Below, one piece after another: positions 7,955 through 17,145 of a DNA stretch of 50,038 nucleotides. Under the pieces are notes generated by a model that was not told the origin of the DNA, did no database searches, and worked only from the letters and a program-made list of their open reading frames with translations. The translations under genes and the position numbers were made by a program. Numbering within the stretch: position 1 is the first letter of the stretch; the number at the start of each line of letters is the position of its first letter. Location of the stretch: positions 66,485 through 116,522 of the forward strand of contig DATMAT010000029.1 in NCBI GenBank assembly GCA_035559815.1, written 5' to 3'. The DNA is from Thermodesulfobacteriota bacterium (GTDB taxonomy: Bacteria; Desulfobacterota_D; UBA1144; Nemesobacterales; CSP1-2).

Positions 7955-9338
7955 AGGAAGTCCACGGCCGACGCTTTTTTTGCTCTCTTTACTACTCATC
8001 GTTGGATTTGCTCTAAGGGTTTTTCTTTCCCAATACTGGACCTACAAGGGTGATTTCGAGACTTGGAAATGGTGGGCCGCTGGAATCTCCAAGGTTGGTT
8101 TCTCCCAGTTCTACGACCGGTACTGGTGTGATTATATGCCCGGATATCTATACGTGCTTCGATTACTGGAAGGGGTAAACCGGGCCTTCCCAAAACTGCC
8201 GGATGAAATTCTTTTCAAACTTCCGTCAAACATATCGGACCTGGGTATCTCCGTACTCATATATTTGACTCTCGGCAGGATCACCAGTTTAAGGACTGCC
8301 AGCTTGGCAGCGCTCGCCTATTTCTTCAACCCGGCTTCCCTCTCTAATTCTACTTTTTGGGGGCAGGTTGATTCTGTCCATGCCTTGCCCCTTCTCCTCT
8401 CCGTTCTGCTAGGATTGTGGGGTTATCTGATTCCATCCGCCGTGTTTGCCGGTATTGCTTTCATGATAAAACCACAGAGTTTGGTTGTTCTCCCGGTACT
8501 TGGCCTTTTTGTGATATGGTATGTTATCGAGCGGAGAAAAGAGGGTGCGTCAGCGGCGAGGGCTTACGGTCCCGGGCTTGGCTTTTTTGCCGCTTTTGCA
8601 GCCACGGTTCTTATCCTGGCGATGCCTTTTGTCTGTGATGGATTGTCAGGCGGTGGCTTTACCTCCATCTTCATGAATCCGGTTATTCTGGTCAAGGAGA
8701 GGTTCTTTACGGCGTACGACCATTACCAGTTTACTTCACTCAACGCCTTTAATCTCTGGGGTATGCTGGCCATGTGGAAGAGCGACCAGATAAGGTTCCT
8801 GGGCATCACCTACCAGAGGTGGGGGACTATTCTATTTTGCCTTTTCTACGCTCTCATTTTTAGCTTGCTCTTTTTTTCCCTTCTCATAGCCAAATTTAAG
8901 CCAGGCCATGAGATACACCCCTCTAAAAAAGGCTATCTCTCCATGGACGGCGCCGGGCTGACCATATATACGTTTTCTGCCGTTACCCTGGTACTCTTTG
9001 CGCTCTTTCTTTTTGTCACCCGTGTTCACGAAAGGCACTTTCTTCCTGCAGTTGCGTTTTTTGCCATGATAGCTTTCCGCTCGAGAAGATACTGGTTCTT
9101 CTACTTGGCTGTATCCCTTGCCTATACGTTCAACCTGTTTTATGCCTACATAGAATTAGCACCTCGGGTTATGGAGAGCGCTAGGCCGTATCTAATCGTT
9201 CCTGCATCTACACTCAAGCCCTTTATTCCTGGTATAGTTCTTTTGCTGCTGGTCATTTTTTTCCTTGTACTTCTCGATTTTGTGAGAGATAGTCTCACAC
9301 TCTACAGGAGGGGAACGGGTGCTACTGAAAGAAGATGA
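7938..9338 (+). CDS. GT-C family membrane glycosyltransferase (Gpi18/GT87-like)
   Basis: A 466-residue polytopic protein with roughly ten hydrophobic segments. The first periplasmic loop has an acidic residue followed by an aromatic-rich stretch (YKGDFETWKWWA, residues 36-47) and DYMPGYLYVLR (65-75). The late motif VHERHFLPA is characteristic of Gpi18-like and related mannosyltransferases. These enzymes take a sugar from polyprenyl phosphate outside the cytoplasmic membrane. It overlaps the GT2 gene before it (17 bases) and the PMT-like gene after it (ATGA), so the three are co-translated. The acceptor is unknown. Confidence 0.75.
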   Translation: MNSGNKGSPRPTLFLLSLLLIVGFALRVFLSQYWTYKGDFETWKWWAAGISKVGFSQFYDRYWCDYMPGYLYVLRLLEGVNRAFPKLPDEILFKLPSNISDLGISVLIYLTLGRITSLRTASLAALAYFFNPASLSNSTFWGQVDSVHALPLLLSVLLGLWGYLIPSAVFAGIAFMIKPQSLVVLPVLGLFVIWYVIERRKEGASAARAYGPGLGFFAAFAATVLILAMPFVCDGLSGGGFTSIFMNPVILVKERFFTAYDHYQFTSLNAFNLWGMLAMWKSDQIRFLGITYQRWGTILFCLFYALIFSLLFFSLLIAKFKPGHEIHPSKKGYLSMDGAGLTIYTFSAVTLVLFALFLFVTRVHERHFLPAVAFFAMIAFRSRRYWFFYLAVSLAYTFNLFYAYIELAPRVMESARPYLIVPASTLKPFIPGIVLLLLVIFFLVLLDFVRDSLTLYRRGTGATERR

Positions 9339-10636
9339 AATATTTGGTTAGTAAAAAAGTGGAGATTGCCCTTTTCTGTCTGGTTGTTTTTAGCCTCGGG
9401 ATTAAGCTCTATCGCCTGGAAGCCCCTAAAAAGCACTATTTTGACGAAATATACTTTGCTTTTACCGCGCAGGAGATGGCCAAGGGAAACAGAGCAGGAT
9501 GGGAGTCGTGGCATAAGGCGCCTAAGGGCTTTGCTTATGAATGGACCCATCCTCCGCTGGGAAAGGAGTTGAGCGCCCTAGGAATCTTGATATTCGGCGA
9601 TAATACATTTGGATGGCGTTTTTTCCAGGCCTTCTTCGGCGGGCTGGGAACGCTGATAATCTATCTTCTGGGAAAAGAGCTTTTCAACAGCAAAAGGGCG
9701 GGGCTCATCTCTGCTTTTTTATTCACGTGCGACTCCTTCATTTTTGTGCTGAGCAGGATTGCGATGGTGGATATTTTTCTGATGAGTTTTATTCTCGCTT
9801 CCTCTTTATTCCTGGTGAAGTTTGCCCGGGCTAAAAGAGGACTTTTTCTCTTGCTGACCGGGTTTTTTTGTGGGGCGGCAATTTCCGTAAAATGGAACGG
9901 CGTTTATGCACTGGAATTTTTGGGAGCGGTTGCATTCGGTCTTATCCTATACACGAAAGCCCGCTCTCCGGATGGAAGAAAGGACTCTTACTTCACGCTA
10001 GGCTTAAAAGCGCTTCCCCCGGTATTGATTGCTTTTGTGCTGGTTCCGGCGGTCGTGTATATTGCCACCTATATTCCTTTTTTCCTTCATGGAAACTCGG
10101 TGGGCGATTTCATCTCTCTTCAAGGTAGCATGTATGGCTATCATAAAGGGCTTAATGCGACGCATCCCTATTCATCTCCCTGGTGGAATTGGCCACTGCT
10201 CCTAAGGTCCGTTTATTTACATTTGGGTTCATCCGAGGGCGGCCGGCATGAATATATCTATGCCCTGGGAAACCCCTTTATCTGGTGGACCGGATGCGTA
10301 TTTTTTATACTGGGTATAGTCGAGGTAATACGTAAGGAATTGCCCGCGCTAGCCTTTGCGCTCTTAAGCGTGCTGGCCTACTGGCTTCCATGGGCAGTCT
10401 CTCCGAGAAAGCTTAGTTTTCTTTATCACTTCCTTCCATCGCTTCCCTTTCTTATCCTCACAATTACCTACTTCCTCGACCAACTCTGGGGAAAATGGCC
10501 ATACGGAAGGGTGTTCGTTCTTATTTATCTAGCTGCTGCTTTCGGCACCTTCGTCTATTTCTACCCGATACTGGCCGGGGTGCCAATACCGGATAGTTCG
10601 CTCGGCCGTTTTATATGGATAAAGGGTTGGAGATAG
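9335..10636 (+). CDS. Dolichyl/polyprenyl-phosphate-mannose protein mannosyltransferase (PMT, GT39)
   Basis: A 433-residue polytopic protein with the PMT signature DE pair in the first external loop (HYFDEIYFAF, D37-E38) and WTHPPLGK (70-77), then a series of hydrophobic helices and a C-terminal four-helix region (LPWAVSPRKLSFLYHFLPSL) typical of the PMT C-terminal domain. PMTs transfer mannose from polyprenyl-phosphate mannose to Ser/Thr of exported proteins. Together with the GT2 donor synthase two genes upstream, this makes an O-mannosylation module plausible. The start ATG overlaps the previous stop (ATGA). Confidence 0.85.
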   Translation: MKYLVSKKVEIALFCLVVFSLGIKLYRLEAPKKHYFDEIYFAFTAQEMAKGNRAGWESWHKAPKGFAYEWTHPPLGKELSALGILIFGDNTFGWRFFQAFFGGLGTLIIYLLGKELFNSKRAGLISAFLFTCDSFIFVLSRIAMVDIFLMSFILASSLFLVKFARAKRGLFLLLTGFFCGAAISVKWNGVYALEFLGAVAFGLILYTKARSPDGRKDSYFTLGLKALPPVLIAFVLVPAVVYIATYIPFFLHGNSVGDFISLQGSMYGYHKGLNATHPYSSPWWNWPLLLRSVYLHLGSSEGGRHEYIYALGNPFIWWTGCVFFILGIVEVIRKELPALAFALLSVLAYWLPWAVSPRKLSFLYHFLPSLPFLILTITYFLDQLWGKWPYGRVFVLIYLAAAFGTFVYFYPILAGVPIPDSSLGRFIWIKGWR

Positions 10637-10693
10637 TTAGCGCAATGATCGGCTTTTAAAAAAGATGATAGTTTTTGTTTCTACCCGTTCACT

Positions 10694-11320
10694 TTGACAA
10701 ACTACTTCAAAAGATCGGACATCGTTATCAGCGTTATAGCCGGGGAGACGGTAGCGGTGTTTCTGCTTTTAATTCTGAAGAATTTAGAGCGCGATGTCCC
10801 TCTACTCCAGCTTATAGTAAATGCTAGGTGGATGATATTACTGTTCATCCCCGCCCTAGCTGTGGTCGGGGTTTACGGGACGTTTCGTCTGGGAAGGAGG
10901 CGTCCTTCTATCTTCCAGTTTGGGAAATTCATTGCCATAGGGCTATCAAACACCGCTGTCGATTTTGGCACCCTGAACCTTCTAATGTTTCTCACCGACA
11001 TAGAAAGGGGCCATCTTTATTCGGTATTCAAGGCCGTATCTTTCATGGCCGGGGTGATAAACAGCTATTTATGGAATAAGTTCTGGACATTCAAGAGTCT
11101 TGAAACGCACCGGATGGGTAAACAGTTCTTTCATTTTGTCGCCGTTAGCGGCGTCGGGTTCGTCATTAACGTCGCCGTTGCCTCATTCATCGTGAACGTA
11201 ATCGAGCCGCCTGGCCATATATCTCCGAGGCTCTGGGCAAATATCGGGGCGTTTTCGGCAACCTTGATTTCGGTCCTCTGGAACTTCTGGGGCTATAAGT
11301 TCATAGTTTTCAAGAAATGA
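10694..11320 (+). CDS. GtrA-family membrane protein
   Basis: A 208-residue protein with a hydrophobic N-terminal pair of helices, then a GtrA domain: FGKFIAIGLSNTAVDFGTLN, SYLWNKFWTFKS, and two more helices ending NFWGYKFIVFKK. GtrA proteins are thought to flip polyprenyl-phosphate sugars across the inner membrane, which fits the donor synthase and GT-C transferases upstream. The only in-frame start before the domain is TTG at 10694, with a stop at 10646 and no clear Shine-Dalgarno, so the exact start is uncertain. The N-terminal extension before the GtrA domain (about 70 residues) is longer than in minimal GtrA proteins. Confidence 0.8.
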   Translation: MTNYFKRSDIVISVIAGETVAVFLLLILKNLERDVPLLQLIVNARWMILLFIPALAVVGVYGTFRLGRRRPSIFQFGKFIAIGLSNTAVDFGTLNLLMFLTDIERGHLYSVFKAVSFMAGVINSYLWNKFWTFKSLETHRMGKQFFHFVAVSGVGFVINVAVASFIVNVIEPPGHISPRLWANIGAFSATLISVLWNFWGYKFIVFKK

Positions 11321-11332
11321 GAAAAAACGACG

Positions 11333-12553
11333 CTAGTATCTCACCCATCCGAACTTGTTGACCCAGAGCACCCCGCAGAGATTTACCAGTACACCTAGAG
11401 TGATAAGTATCCGGTGGTGCCACCTAATTCTATCACCCATGCCTTTCACCGTTAGGAGGTATAAGAACGGGTAGAAGTCGACTGCAAACCTATAACCAAA
11501 CTGAGAGAAGCCCCAGGTACCGTGCATGAATAAAACTAGCGCAATAGGTATTATGGAGAGCCAGCATCCGAGAGCTAGTCTATTTCTTATCCCGGCAAAT
11601 AGGGCGTAGATAAAGGCCGGAGTGGTAATCCAGATGGCCAGTCCAGACCAGGACGGCATTACGTAAGGAGGTGCGGAGAGAAAAATAGGAAATTCCCAGA
11701 ACATCGCTTTTAAATGACGAGGGATATAACTGATATCGAAGATACCTTCCCTATACCAGATTTCTTCGAGCACTCCTGGAATCAAGTAATAAGAAACGTC
11801 CAGGGGTGTGCTGAACCGGAGGTAGTTGTAAAGAAAGTTTAAAAATACAAATATGCTGAGTCCCAATCCGAGATGAATTAACGGCTTTACCTTAATCCTG
11901 CTAATGACCGGGGCTCCATTAGGGTTTTCAATCCATTTATCGACGAACATAACTATAAAAAAAGGCAGTGAAAAAACGGTGGGTAAGCGGGACCAAAAGG
12001 AGGCCCCCAGTAAAATACCGACTAAAAAGAGATGTTTATTCCTGAGTGTGGCATATATCGCCAGGAGGAGAAAAGTCACTGATGTAACTTGGGAGAAAAG
12101 CCAGACCGACCCGGTGGCGGCAAGCCACCAGTGTATGGTGCCGAATCCGAACATCGCCGTGGCCCATAGCTGAATGCTCCGGTTCTTGCTTAGCTCCCGG
12201 GCGACTAAAAATGCCAAAGAGACATTCAAGCTGCCCAGGAATACCGAGGCTATGGTCTGATTGGTGGACAGCCCGAAAAAAGCCACGAGGGGCAAAAGGA
12301 GGATCGCCGGCATAGGGGGTGGAACGACATAATATCTCCCATCCACCAGAGCCAATTCCAGCCATTTTACGTTCTCGGTTAGATGCAGTCTGCCGTGCAG
12401 GAAGGCATCGGCCAGGCGGACAAAATTGTTGTATGGAGTGGGTTGTTCCTCGCCGGTGATGAAATAAACGATGAAGGTGATTATGAAAAAAGAAATAGCC
12501 ACGAAAATGCTATGATGTTTTTTTAGAAGTGACCGGAGTTTCACCAATTCCAC
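11333..12553 (-). CDS. GT-C-like multi-pass membrane protein, probable glycosyltransferase
   Basis: A 406-residue protein with about ten hydrophobic helices. The first loop (YNNFVRLADAFLHGRLHL) and DGRYYVVPPPMPAILLLPLV resemble GT-C enzymes of the ArnT/PMT superfamily, where the first loop holds the acidic catalytic residues. A late segment ending FGYRFAVDFYPFLYLL also fits that class. It lies on the opposite strand, convergent with gtrA, and is followed by a second GT-C gene in the opposite reading order (12683-13795 is upstream of it in transcription). Donor and acceptor are unknown; calling it a glycosyltransferase is inference from overall layout. Confidence 0.55.
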   Translation of the reverse strand: MELVKLRSLLKKHHSIFVAISFFIITFIVYFITGEEQPTPYNNFVRLADAFLHGRLHLTENVKWLELALVDGRYYVVPPPMPAILLLPLVAFFGLSTNQTIASVFLGSLNVSLAFLVARELSKNRSIQLWATAMFGFGTIHWWLAATGSVWLFSQVTSVTFLLLAIYATLRNKHLFLVGILLGASFWSRLPTVFSLPFFIVMFVDKWIENPNGAPVISRIKVKPLIHLGLGLSIFVFLNFLYNYLRFSTPLDVSYYLIPGVLEEIWYREGIFDISYIPRHLKAMFWEFPIFLSAPPYVMPSWSGLAIWITTPAFIYALFAGIRNRLALGCWLSIIPIALVLFMHGTWGFSQFGYRFAVDFYPFLYLLTVKGMGDRIRWHHRILITLGVLVNLCGVLWVNKFGWVRY

Positions 12554-12682
12554 AGCAGGGAAGATTTTTAACTGATTAATTTATATTAAAATTCTACGTA
12601 TTACAAAAGCTGTTGTGTCCTGAGGTTTCCAGGCGTATTTTCTAGTTTCTTAATCTCGGTTTAAACATTAATTTTACGGGGA

Positions 12683-13795
12683 TTAAAAGGCCCATCTTCC
12701 TTGAACGAAAAGAGCCAGGAATAAGCCGTAAAAAAGAATTGAAAGAAAGACAATAATGTAATTAACCTCTTCACGTTTGCCGACCAGGGAGAAAGCAATG
12801 AACATAGGAAACATAGTGACTACAAAACGGGGCAGGCTTATCCAGAAAGAGGCTGACGTCACAATGAGCAAGGTAAGGAGCATATAGATCGAGTAAGAGA
12901 TTCGAAAATAAAAAAATGAATAAACCGTGAAAAGGAGCCCGAGTATGGCGCTTATAACCTGAGCCCAGCCATAGATGGTCATGGCGGATGCTTTGACCCT
13001 CCATATACCTTCCCACGCACCCAGAAATCCTTGCCAGGGAAATACCGCCTTTTCATGCCAGTGCTCCCTCTGAAACTCAAGGAATTTTAAAGGGTAGTCA
13101 TAAACCAAATAGTTGAGCGTCAAATAAGACAGAAAACCGATGGGGACAAGTGCTAGCCATAAGACATCTTTTCCCAGGTTCCTTATCTTAAACTCCTTCT
13201 GGGCCAGGTATTCTGCTAAAAGAGCGGGGACCAGGACTATTCCGGTGATTCTGGTCGCCGTGGCCATCATCCCTATAGTACATGAAAGCCACCACCTTTC
13301 TTTCCTGGCGTAATAAAAGCTTGAGATTGTCAGGGCCAGGTAAGTGCCTTCGGTATAGCCTGCGTGCAAAAAATAGGCGGTAGGAAATATAGAGAAGAAG
13401 AATACCGCTCTCAATGAAGCTTCCTCCGGATAGTCGACTGAAGCCAGTTTGTAGAGATAGATAGAGGCGATAACATATGAAAGGTTTGAAACCAGCAGGG
13501 CGGAAAACAGGTAATTCTGGAATACCAGCGCAAAGAGCTTTATTAAAAGCGGGTAGAATGGGAAAAATACTATGCGTAGATGCCTCTCGCTAATTCTGAT
13601 GTCTGAGTATCCCCTCTCCGCAATGTCCAGGTAATGAGCCGTGTCCCAGCGGTTCCATAAATCGATCAATGATGATGGAAAGACGTTCCGGTCAAGTACA
13701 TAAGCGACGTAGGAAAATAAAAAAGTCCCGACCGTTAGAAGAATTACAAGGCAGACCAACTTCCAGAGGGAATTTCGGTTTTCCATTTCACTCAA
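12683..13795 (-). CDS. PIG-V/Gpi18-like membrane mannosyltransferase
   Basis: A 370-residue polytopic protein with the hallmark NRWDTAHYLDIAERGY (48-63) and VFFPFYPLLIK (76-86) of PIG-V/Gpi18-like mannosyltransferases: W-D-x-x-H-Y-L-x-I-A-x-x-G-Y followed by F-F-P-x-Y-P. Later helices include FSIFPTAYFLHAGYTEG, another shared segment. These GT-C enzymes use polyprenyl-phosphate mannose on the outer face of the membrane. It is transcribed ahead of the GT-C-like gene at 11333-12553 and away from the CPBP protease gene at 13939. Confidence 0.8.
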   Translation of the reverse strand: MSEMENRNSLWKLVCLVILLTVGTFLFSYVAYVLDRNVFPSSLIDLWNRWDTAHYLDIAERGYSDIRISERHLRIVFFPFYPLLIKLFALVFQNYLFSALLVSNLSYVIASIYLYKLASVDYPEEASLRAVFFFSIFPTAYFLHAGYTEGTYLALTISSFYYARKERWWLSCTIGMMATATRITGIVLVPALLAEYLAQKEFKIRNLGKDVLWLALVPIGFLSYLTLNYLVYDYPLKFLEFQREHWHEKAVFPWQGFLGAWEGIWRVKASAMTIYGWAQVISAILGLLFTVYSFFYFRISYSIYMLLTLLIVTSASFWISLPRFVVTMFPMFIAFSLVGKREEVNYIIVFLSILFYGLFLALFVQGRWAF

Positions 13796-13938
13796 GCAAG
13801 GCGAGAAAGCCCTTCTATTTTATCATTGTTTTAATCAAGCAATAAGTGATTGGGGAAGTTTCATAAAATTGACCTGTCTACTTAACTTGTGTATTTTAGT
13901 CCATTCGAGTCGGATGGTTTCCCTTTGGATTATATTCC

Positions 13939-14541
13939 ATGACCTATAGATTGAATTTCGGACGGTACTTTGCGTCCCTTACCGCTTACTTGGTGGTTAT
14001 GCTCATAATAGCTTTAATGGCAAAGTTTCTCTCCCCCGACTCCGTTTTTCCCCTGGCTGCCCTCCTGATGTTCGGGGTGCCTTTTGTGATGAAGAGCGAA
14101 GTCAAAGGACTGAGATGGAACCTACGCGGTGTGCTTATCGGGGTTGTCCTATCGGTTATCATCCTTTCCCTATACTTGCTCTTGGTCTTAGCTGTTTTTG
14201 ATAAAACGTTTCGTTTGGATAATGTTCCCTATCTGGTCATCATTCAACACCTCCTCCTTGTTTCCGTGCCGGAGGAGGTATTTTTTCGTGGATATCTTCA
14301 GGAGGAGATGGGAAACAATTTAAAGGCAATACTTATGGTCAGCCTCCTGTTTGCCATTGGACACCTGGCGGTGAGGTGTATGGGCTTTGGGTGTAGCGGC
14401 GCCGGATACGTTGAAAACCTGCTCACTTTTTTCCCATCTTTGGTCATGGGCTACATGTATCTCATCTCCGGAACGCTTTGGGCAAACATAATATTTCATT
14501 TTTTGGCCAATGTCGTTTACATAGCGACGGGAGGACTTTAA
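13939..14541 (+). CDS. CPBP-family intramembrane metalloprotease (CAAX protease-like)
   Basis: A 200-residue membrane protein with the ABI/CPBP motifs: EEVFFRGYLQ (E112, E113, R117), a His in AIGHLAV (H142), and the third motif NIIFHFLANVVY (H187). These residues bind the zinc and polarise water for cleavage within the membrane. All are present, so the enzyme should be active. Substrates of bacterial family members vary (prenylated or sorting-signal proteins, bacteriocins). No sorting-signal partner is visible nearby. A repeat-filled spacer follows. Confidence 0.85.
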   Translation: MTYRLNFGRYFASLTAYLVVMLIIALMAKFLSPDSVFPLAALLMFGVPFVMKSEVKGLRWNLRGVLIGVVLSVIILSLYLLLVLAVFDKTFRLDNVPYLVIIQHLLLVSVPEEVFFRGYLQEEMGNNLKAILMVSLLFAIGHLAVRCMGFGCSGAGYVENLLTFFPSLVMGYMYLISGTLWANIIFHFLANVVYIATGGL

Positions 14542-15200
14542 CTCGTAAATTCCCTGTAGCCTCCTTGCTACGGGGGTACCACTACATTAACACACGATCA
14601 TTTCGGTCGCACACATGTTGAACTCTGTAAAGCCAGATGACACAAGATTTCATTCCGAATCCATGCGAAGAATGAACACCTCGAAAATTCATACTTCGAC
14701 CACACTGGTTTAGTGGGCAACCATTCGATAATCCCGTTCATGACAGCTTGTCGAAGGATGATCTAAAATAAGTGGTGTTCGTCCTTCCCCCGGTTAAACC
14801 GGGGGATCGACTCAGGACGAACGGGATTTGATTTCATTAATCATTTTAGCGGACTAGTATCCGCTCATGCTGAGCCCTGAGCAAAGTCGAAGGGTCGAAG
14901 CATGCTCTTTTGTCATTCCCGCGCAAGCGGGAATCCATTGTTTTAATTCTGGATCCCTGTCCCCGGTTTAAGCGGGGACAGGGATGACATGCGGAGAGGA
15001 ACCTCGCTAGATTTCTCGGTTTAACTTGGGGCCATTGCTCGGAGCCTGTCCTGAGAAAGACGTAGGAATAAGCTCCACTAAGCGATTTAAGATTTCTCTC
15101 TGCGAAATGACATTTGGGGCAGTATTATTTCAGTTTGAGGTCTGCGTTCCCTACAAATATTCCTAAATAAGGGTTTTGCGAGTAATATATAACCAGAAAA
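14542..15200. repeat. Repeat-filled spacer upstream of nadE
   Basis: No gene is seen in these 659 bases. Elements shared with 679-1882 include GTGTTCGTCCTTCCC with the palindrome CCCCCGGTTAAACCGGGGG (14775-14805), the block CGCTCATGCTGAGCCCTGAG then GTCGAAGGGTCGAAGCATG (14861-14903), and the REP pair at 14911-14988. The promoter of nadE is presumably in the last 100 bases. Confidence 0.7.
14911..14988. repeat. BIME-like pair of inverted REP palindromes, copy 2
   Basis: The first REP (14911-14937) reads TGTCATTCCCGCGCAAGCGG then GAATCCA. The second (14951-14988) in reverse complement starts TGTCATCCCTGTCCCCG and ends GACAGGGATCCA. Both share TGTCAT and ATCCA ends but have different stems; the second has 13-bp arms (14953-14965 and 14973-14985) around loop GTTTAAG. 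Two related palindromes in opposite orientation with a short linker are typical of BIMEs mobilised by RAYT transposases. Confidence 0.7.
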
Positions 15201-16973
15201 ATGGCTAACACCATCAGAATCGGGCTAGGACAGATAGATGTATGCGTCGGGGATCTAGAAGGTAATCTAAAAAAGATTCTGGAGTATATTGAGAGCGCAA
15301 AGAATCTAGGGGTAGATATTCTCGCATTTCCCGAACTGGCTATTACTGGTTATCCGCCGGAAGACCTGTTGCTAAAGCCTAGTTTCATAGAGGACAACTT
15401 GGAGGCCCTGGATAGGGTCAGGAAGGCCACCGATTCACTAACGGTAGTGGTGGGCTTTGTAGATAGAAATGAGGACATATATAATGCCGCTGCAGTAATA
15501 CACAACAAAGAGTTAGTCGATGTCTATCACAAGCGTTACCTCCCCAATTACGGGGTTTTTGATGAGGACAGGTACTTCCAGGCGGGCAGCCGTGCCCCGG
15601 TTTATAAGCTCGGAAACCTGATATTCGGGGTGAACATTTGCGAGGATATATGGTACCCCGGGGACCCTACCAGGGAGCAGGCAGTGCTGGGGAATGCCCA
15701 GTTAATCATGAACATATCATCATCTCCATATTATGCCTCTAAGGTCGGCTATAGAGAGCGAATGCTTTCAGTCCGGGCGTCCGATTACTCGGTGATAATG
15801 GCTTTTTGCAACCTAGTGGGCGGGCAGGACGAGCTGGTATTCGATGGACACAGCGTTTTAATAGGGGAGAGGGGAGACATAATAGCCCGGGCTTCCGGGT
15901 TCAAGGAGGAATTACTCGTTGCCGACATCAATATCAGCCACGTTTTTCGCTCGCGGCTCCATGACCCGCGGAGGAGAAAGGAAAAATATGTTCTGGGGCT
16001 TGAATCGGAAGGGGTGGAGGTAATAGAAATCAACGATGTAGAGACGACCCGCCGGGTCGTCTCTACCAAGGAAAATAAGAAAAAGGCCCTTCCTCAAGTT
16101 GCGCCAAAGGTAGAAAAGTTCTTGGATAGGGAAGAGGAGGTATTTCGTGCGCTGGTTCTGGGGACACGCGATTACATCTTAAAAAACGGGTTTAAGAAGG
16201 TCTTGGTCGGACTGAGCGGGGGGGTCGATTCATCGCTTGTCGGTGTGATAGCTGTTGAGGCTCTGGGAGGAGAAAACGTTATCGGTGTGTCCATGCCCTC
16301 CAGGTACAGTTCCTCGGGAAGCATCACCGATGCTGAAGGGCTGGCTAAAAACCTGGGTATCGAGCTTCTTTCGATACCGATTGAGAATGCTTTTAGCGCT
16401 TACTTAGAAGTACTTTCCCCGGTATTCCGGGGTAAAAAGCAGGATGTGACCGAAGAGAACATACAGGCCAGGATTCGGGGGAATATACTCATGGCGCTGT
16501 CCAATAAGTTTGGATGGCTCGTTCTTACTACCGGAAATAAAAGCGAGATGAGCGTCGGATACTGCACACTCTACGGGGACATGGCCGGAGGGTTCGCCGT
16601 GCTCAAAGACGTGCCGAAAACGATGGTTTACCGCATATCCGAGTTTTACAACAGATGGAAGGGGAAGGAAGTAATCCCCAAATCGGTTTTGGAAAAGCCC
16701 CCTTCGGCCGAGCTTAGACCTGATCAAAAGGATACAGATTCCCTCCCGTCCTACGAAGTACTCGACCCAATACTTAAAGCCTACGTAGAAGACGATTTGA
16801 GCCTGGGAGAGATAGTGGCAATGGGGTTTGAAGCCGATATCGTAAAACGAATAATCAAGATGGTGGACTTGAACGAGTACAAGCGTAGACAGGCCCCTCC
16901 GGGCATCAAAATCACCCCCAGGGCTTTCGGAAAAGACCGCCGTTTCCCCATTACTAACCTTTATCGGGGATAG
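15201..16973 (+). CDS. nadE: Glutamine-dependent NAD+ synthetase
   Basis: A 590-residue two-domain enzyme. The N-terminal nitrilase-type glutaminase (about 5-255) has the Glu-Lys-Cys triad E45 ([14 protein letters not shown]), K111 ([14 protein letters not shown]) and C147 ([12 protein letters not shown]). The C-terminal NAD synthetase domain has the ATP-pyrophosphatase loop SGGVDSS (339-345) and [12 protein letters not shown]. It makes NAD+ from deamido-NAD+, ATP and glutamine-derived ammonia in the cytoplasm. Residues 280-289 ([10 protein letters not shown]), in the linker between the domains, are encoded by a perfect inverted repeat of the dispersed GTAG family (16038-16066), inserted in frame. 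Both domains remain complete, so the enzyme should work. Confidence 0.95.
   Translation: MANTIRIGLGQIDVCVGDLEGNLKKILEYIESAKNLGVDILAFPELAITGYPPEDLLLKPSFIEDNLEALDRVRKATDSLTVVVGFVDRNEDIYNAAAVIHNKELVDVYHKRYLPNYGVFDEDRYFQAGSRAPVYKLGNLIFGVNICEDIWYPGDPTREQAVLGNAQLIMNISSSPYYASKVGYRERMLSVRASDYSVIMAFCNLVGGQDELVFDGHSVLIGERGDIIARASGFKEELLVADINISHVFRSRLHDPRRRKEKYVLGLESEGVEVIEINDVETTRRVVSTKENKKKALPQVAPKVEKFLDREEEVFRALVLGTRDYILKNGFKKVLVGLSGGVDSSLVGVIAVEALGGENVIGVSMPSRYSSSGSITDAEGLAKNLGIELLSIPIENAFSAYLEVLSPVFRGKKQDVTEENIQARIRGNILMALSNKFGWLVLTTGNKSEMSVGYCTLYGDMAGGFAVLKDVPKTMVYRISEFYNRWKGKEVIPKSVLEKPPSAELRPDQKDTDSLPSYEVLDPILKAYVEDDLSLGEIVAMGFEADIVKRIIKMVDLNEYKRRQAPPGIKITPRAFGKDRRFPITNLYRG
16038..16066. repeat. 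GTAG...CTAC palindrome inside nadE, core CGACCC-GCC-GGGTCG
   Basis: 29 bp with perfect 13-bp arms (GTAGAGACGACCC / GGGTCGTCTCTAC) around GCC. It starts exactly at codon 280 of nadE and keeps the frame. The same core with different outer arms (GTAGGGG) is at 26034-26062; the same outer arms (GTAGAGA) with a different core are at 48765-48792. Confidence 0.9.
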
Positions 16974-17058
16974 ATGAAATTTCTTCCATTCGTAGCTTTT
17001 TATTGTTATGCCCCACTTTTGATGCCTGCGCTGATGTAAACTAACATGGATTTATTTG

Positions 17059-17081
17059 GAACGCATATATGCGTTCACTAC
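17059..17081. repeat. Degenerate GTAG...CTAC palindrome upstream of histidine kinase
   Basis: An 18-bp perfect palindrome GAACGCATATATGCGTTC (17059-17076) is followed by ACTAC, which would complete the right arm of a GTAGT...ACTAC element; the matching left end has been lost (ATTTG instead of GTAGT). It lies about 65 bp before the kinase start. Confidence 0.55.
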
Positions 17082-17145
17082 AGAGACCTTAATCGACGAA
17101 TATATGCCTATAAGCACGTTCTAGTCGCTGCTCAAGATTACATAA

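Noticed and set aside
13796-13938. Possible RNA gene in the divergent gap before the CPBP protease
   Set aside because: No stable fold or known RNA motif was visible; treated as promoter space.
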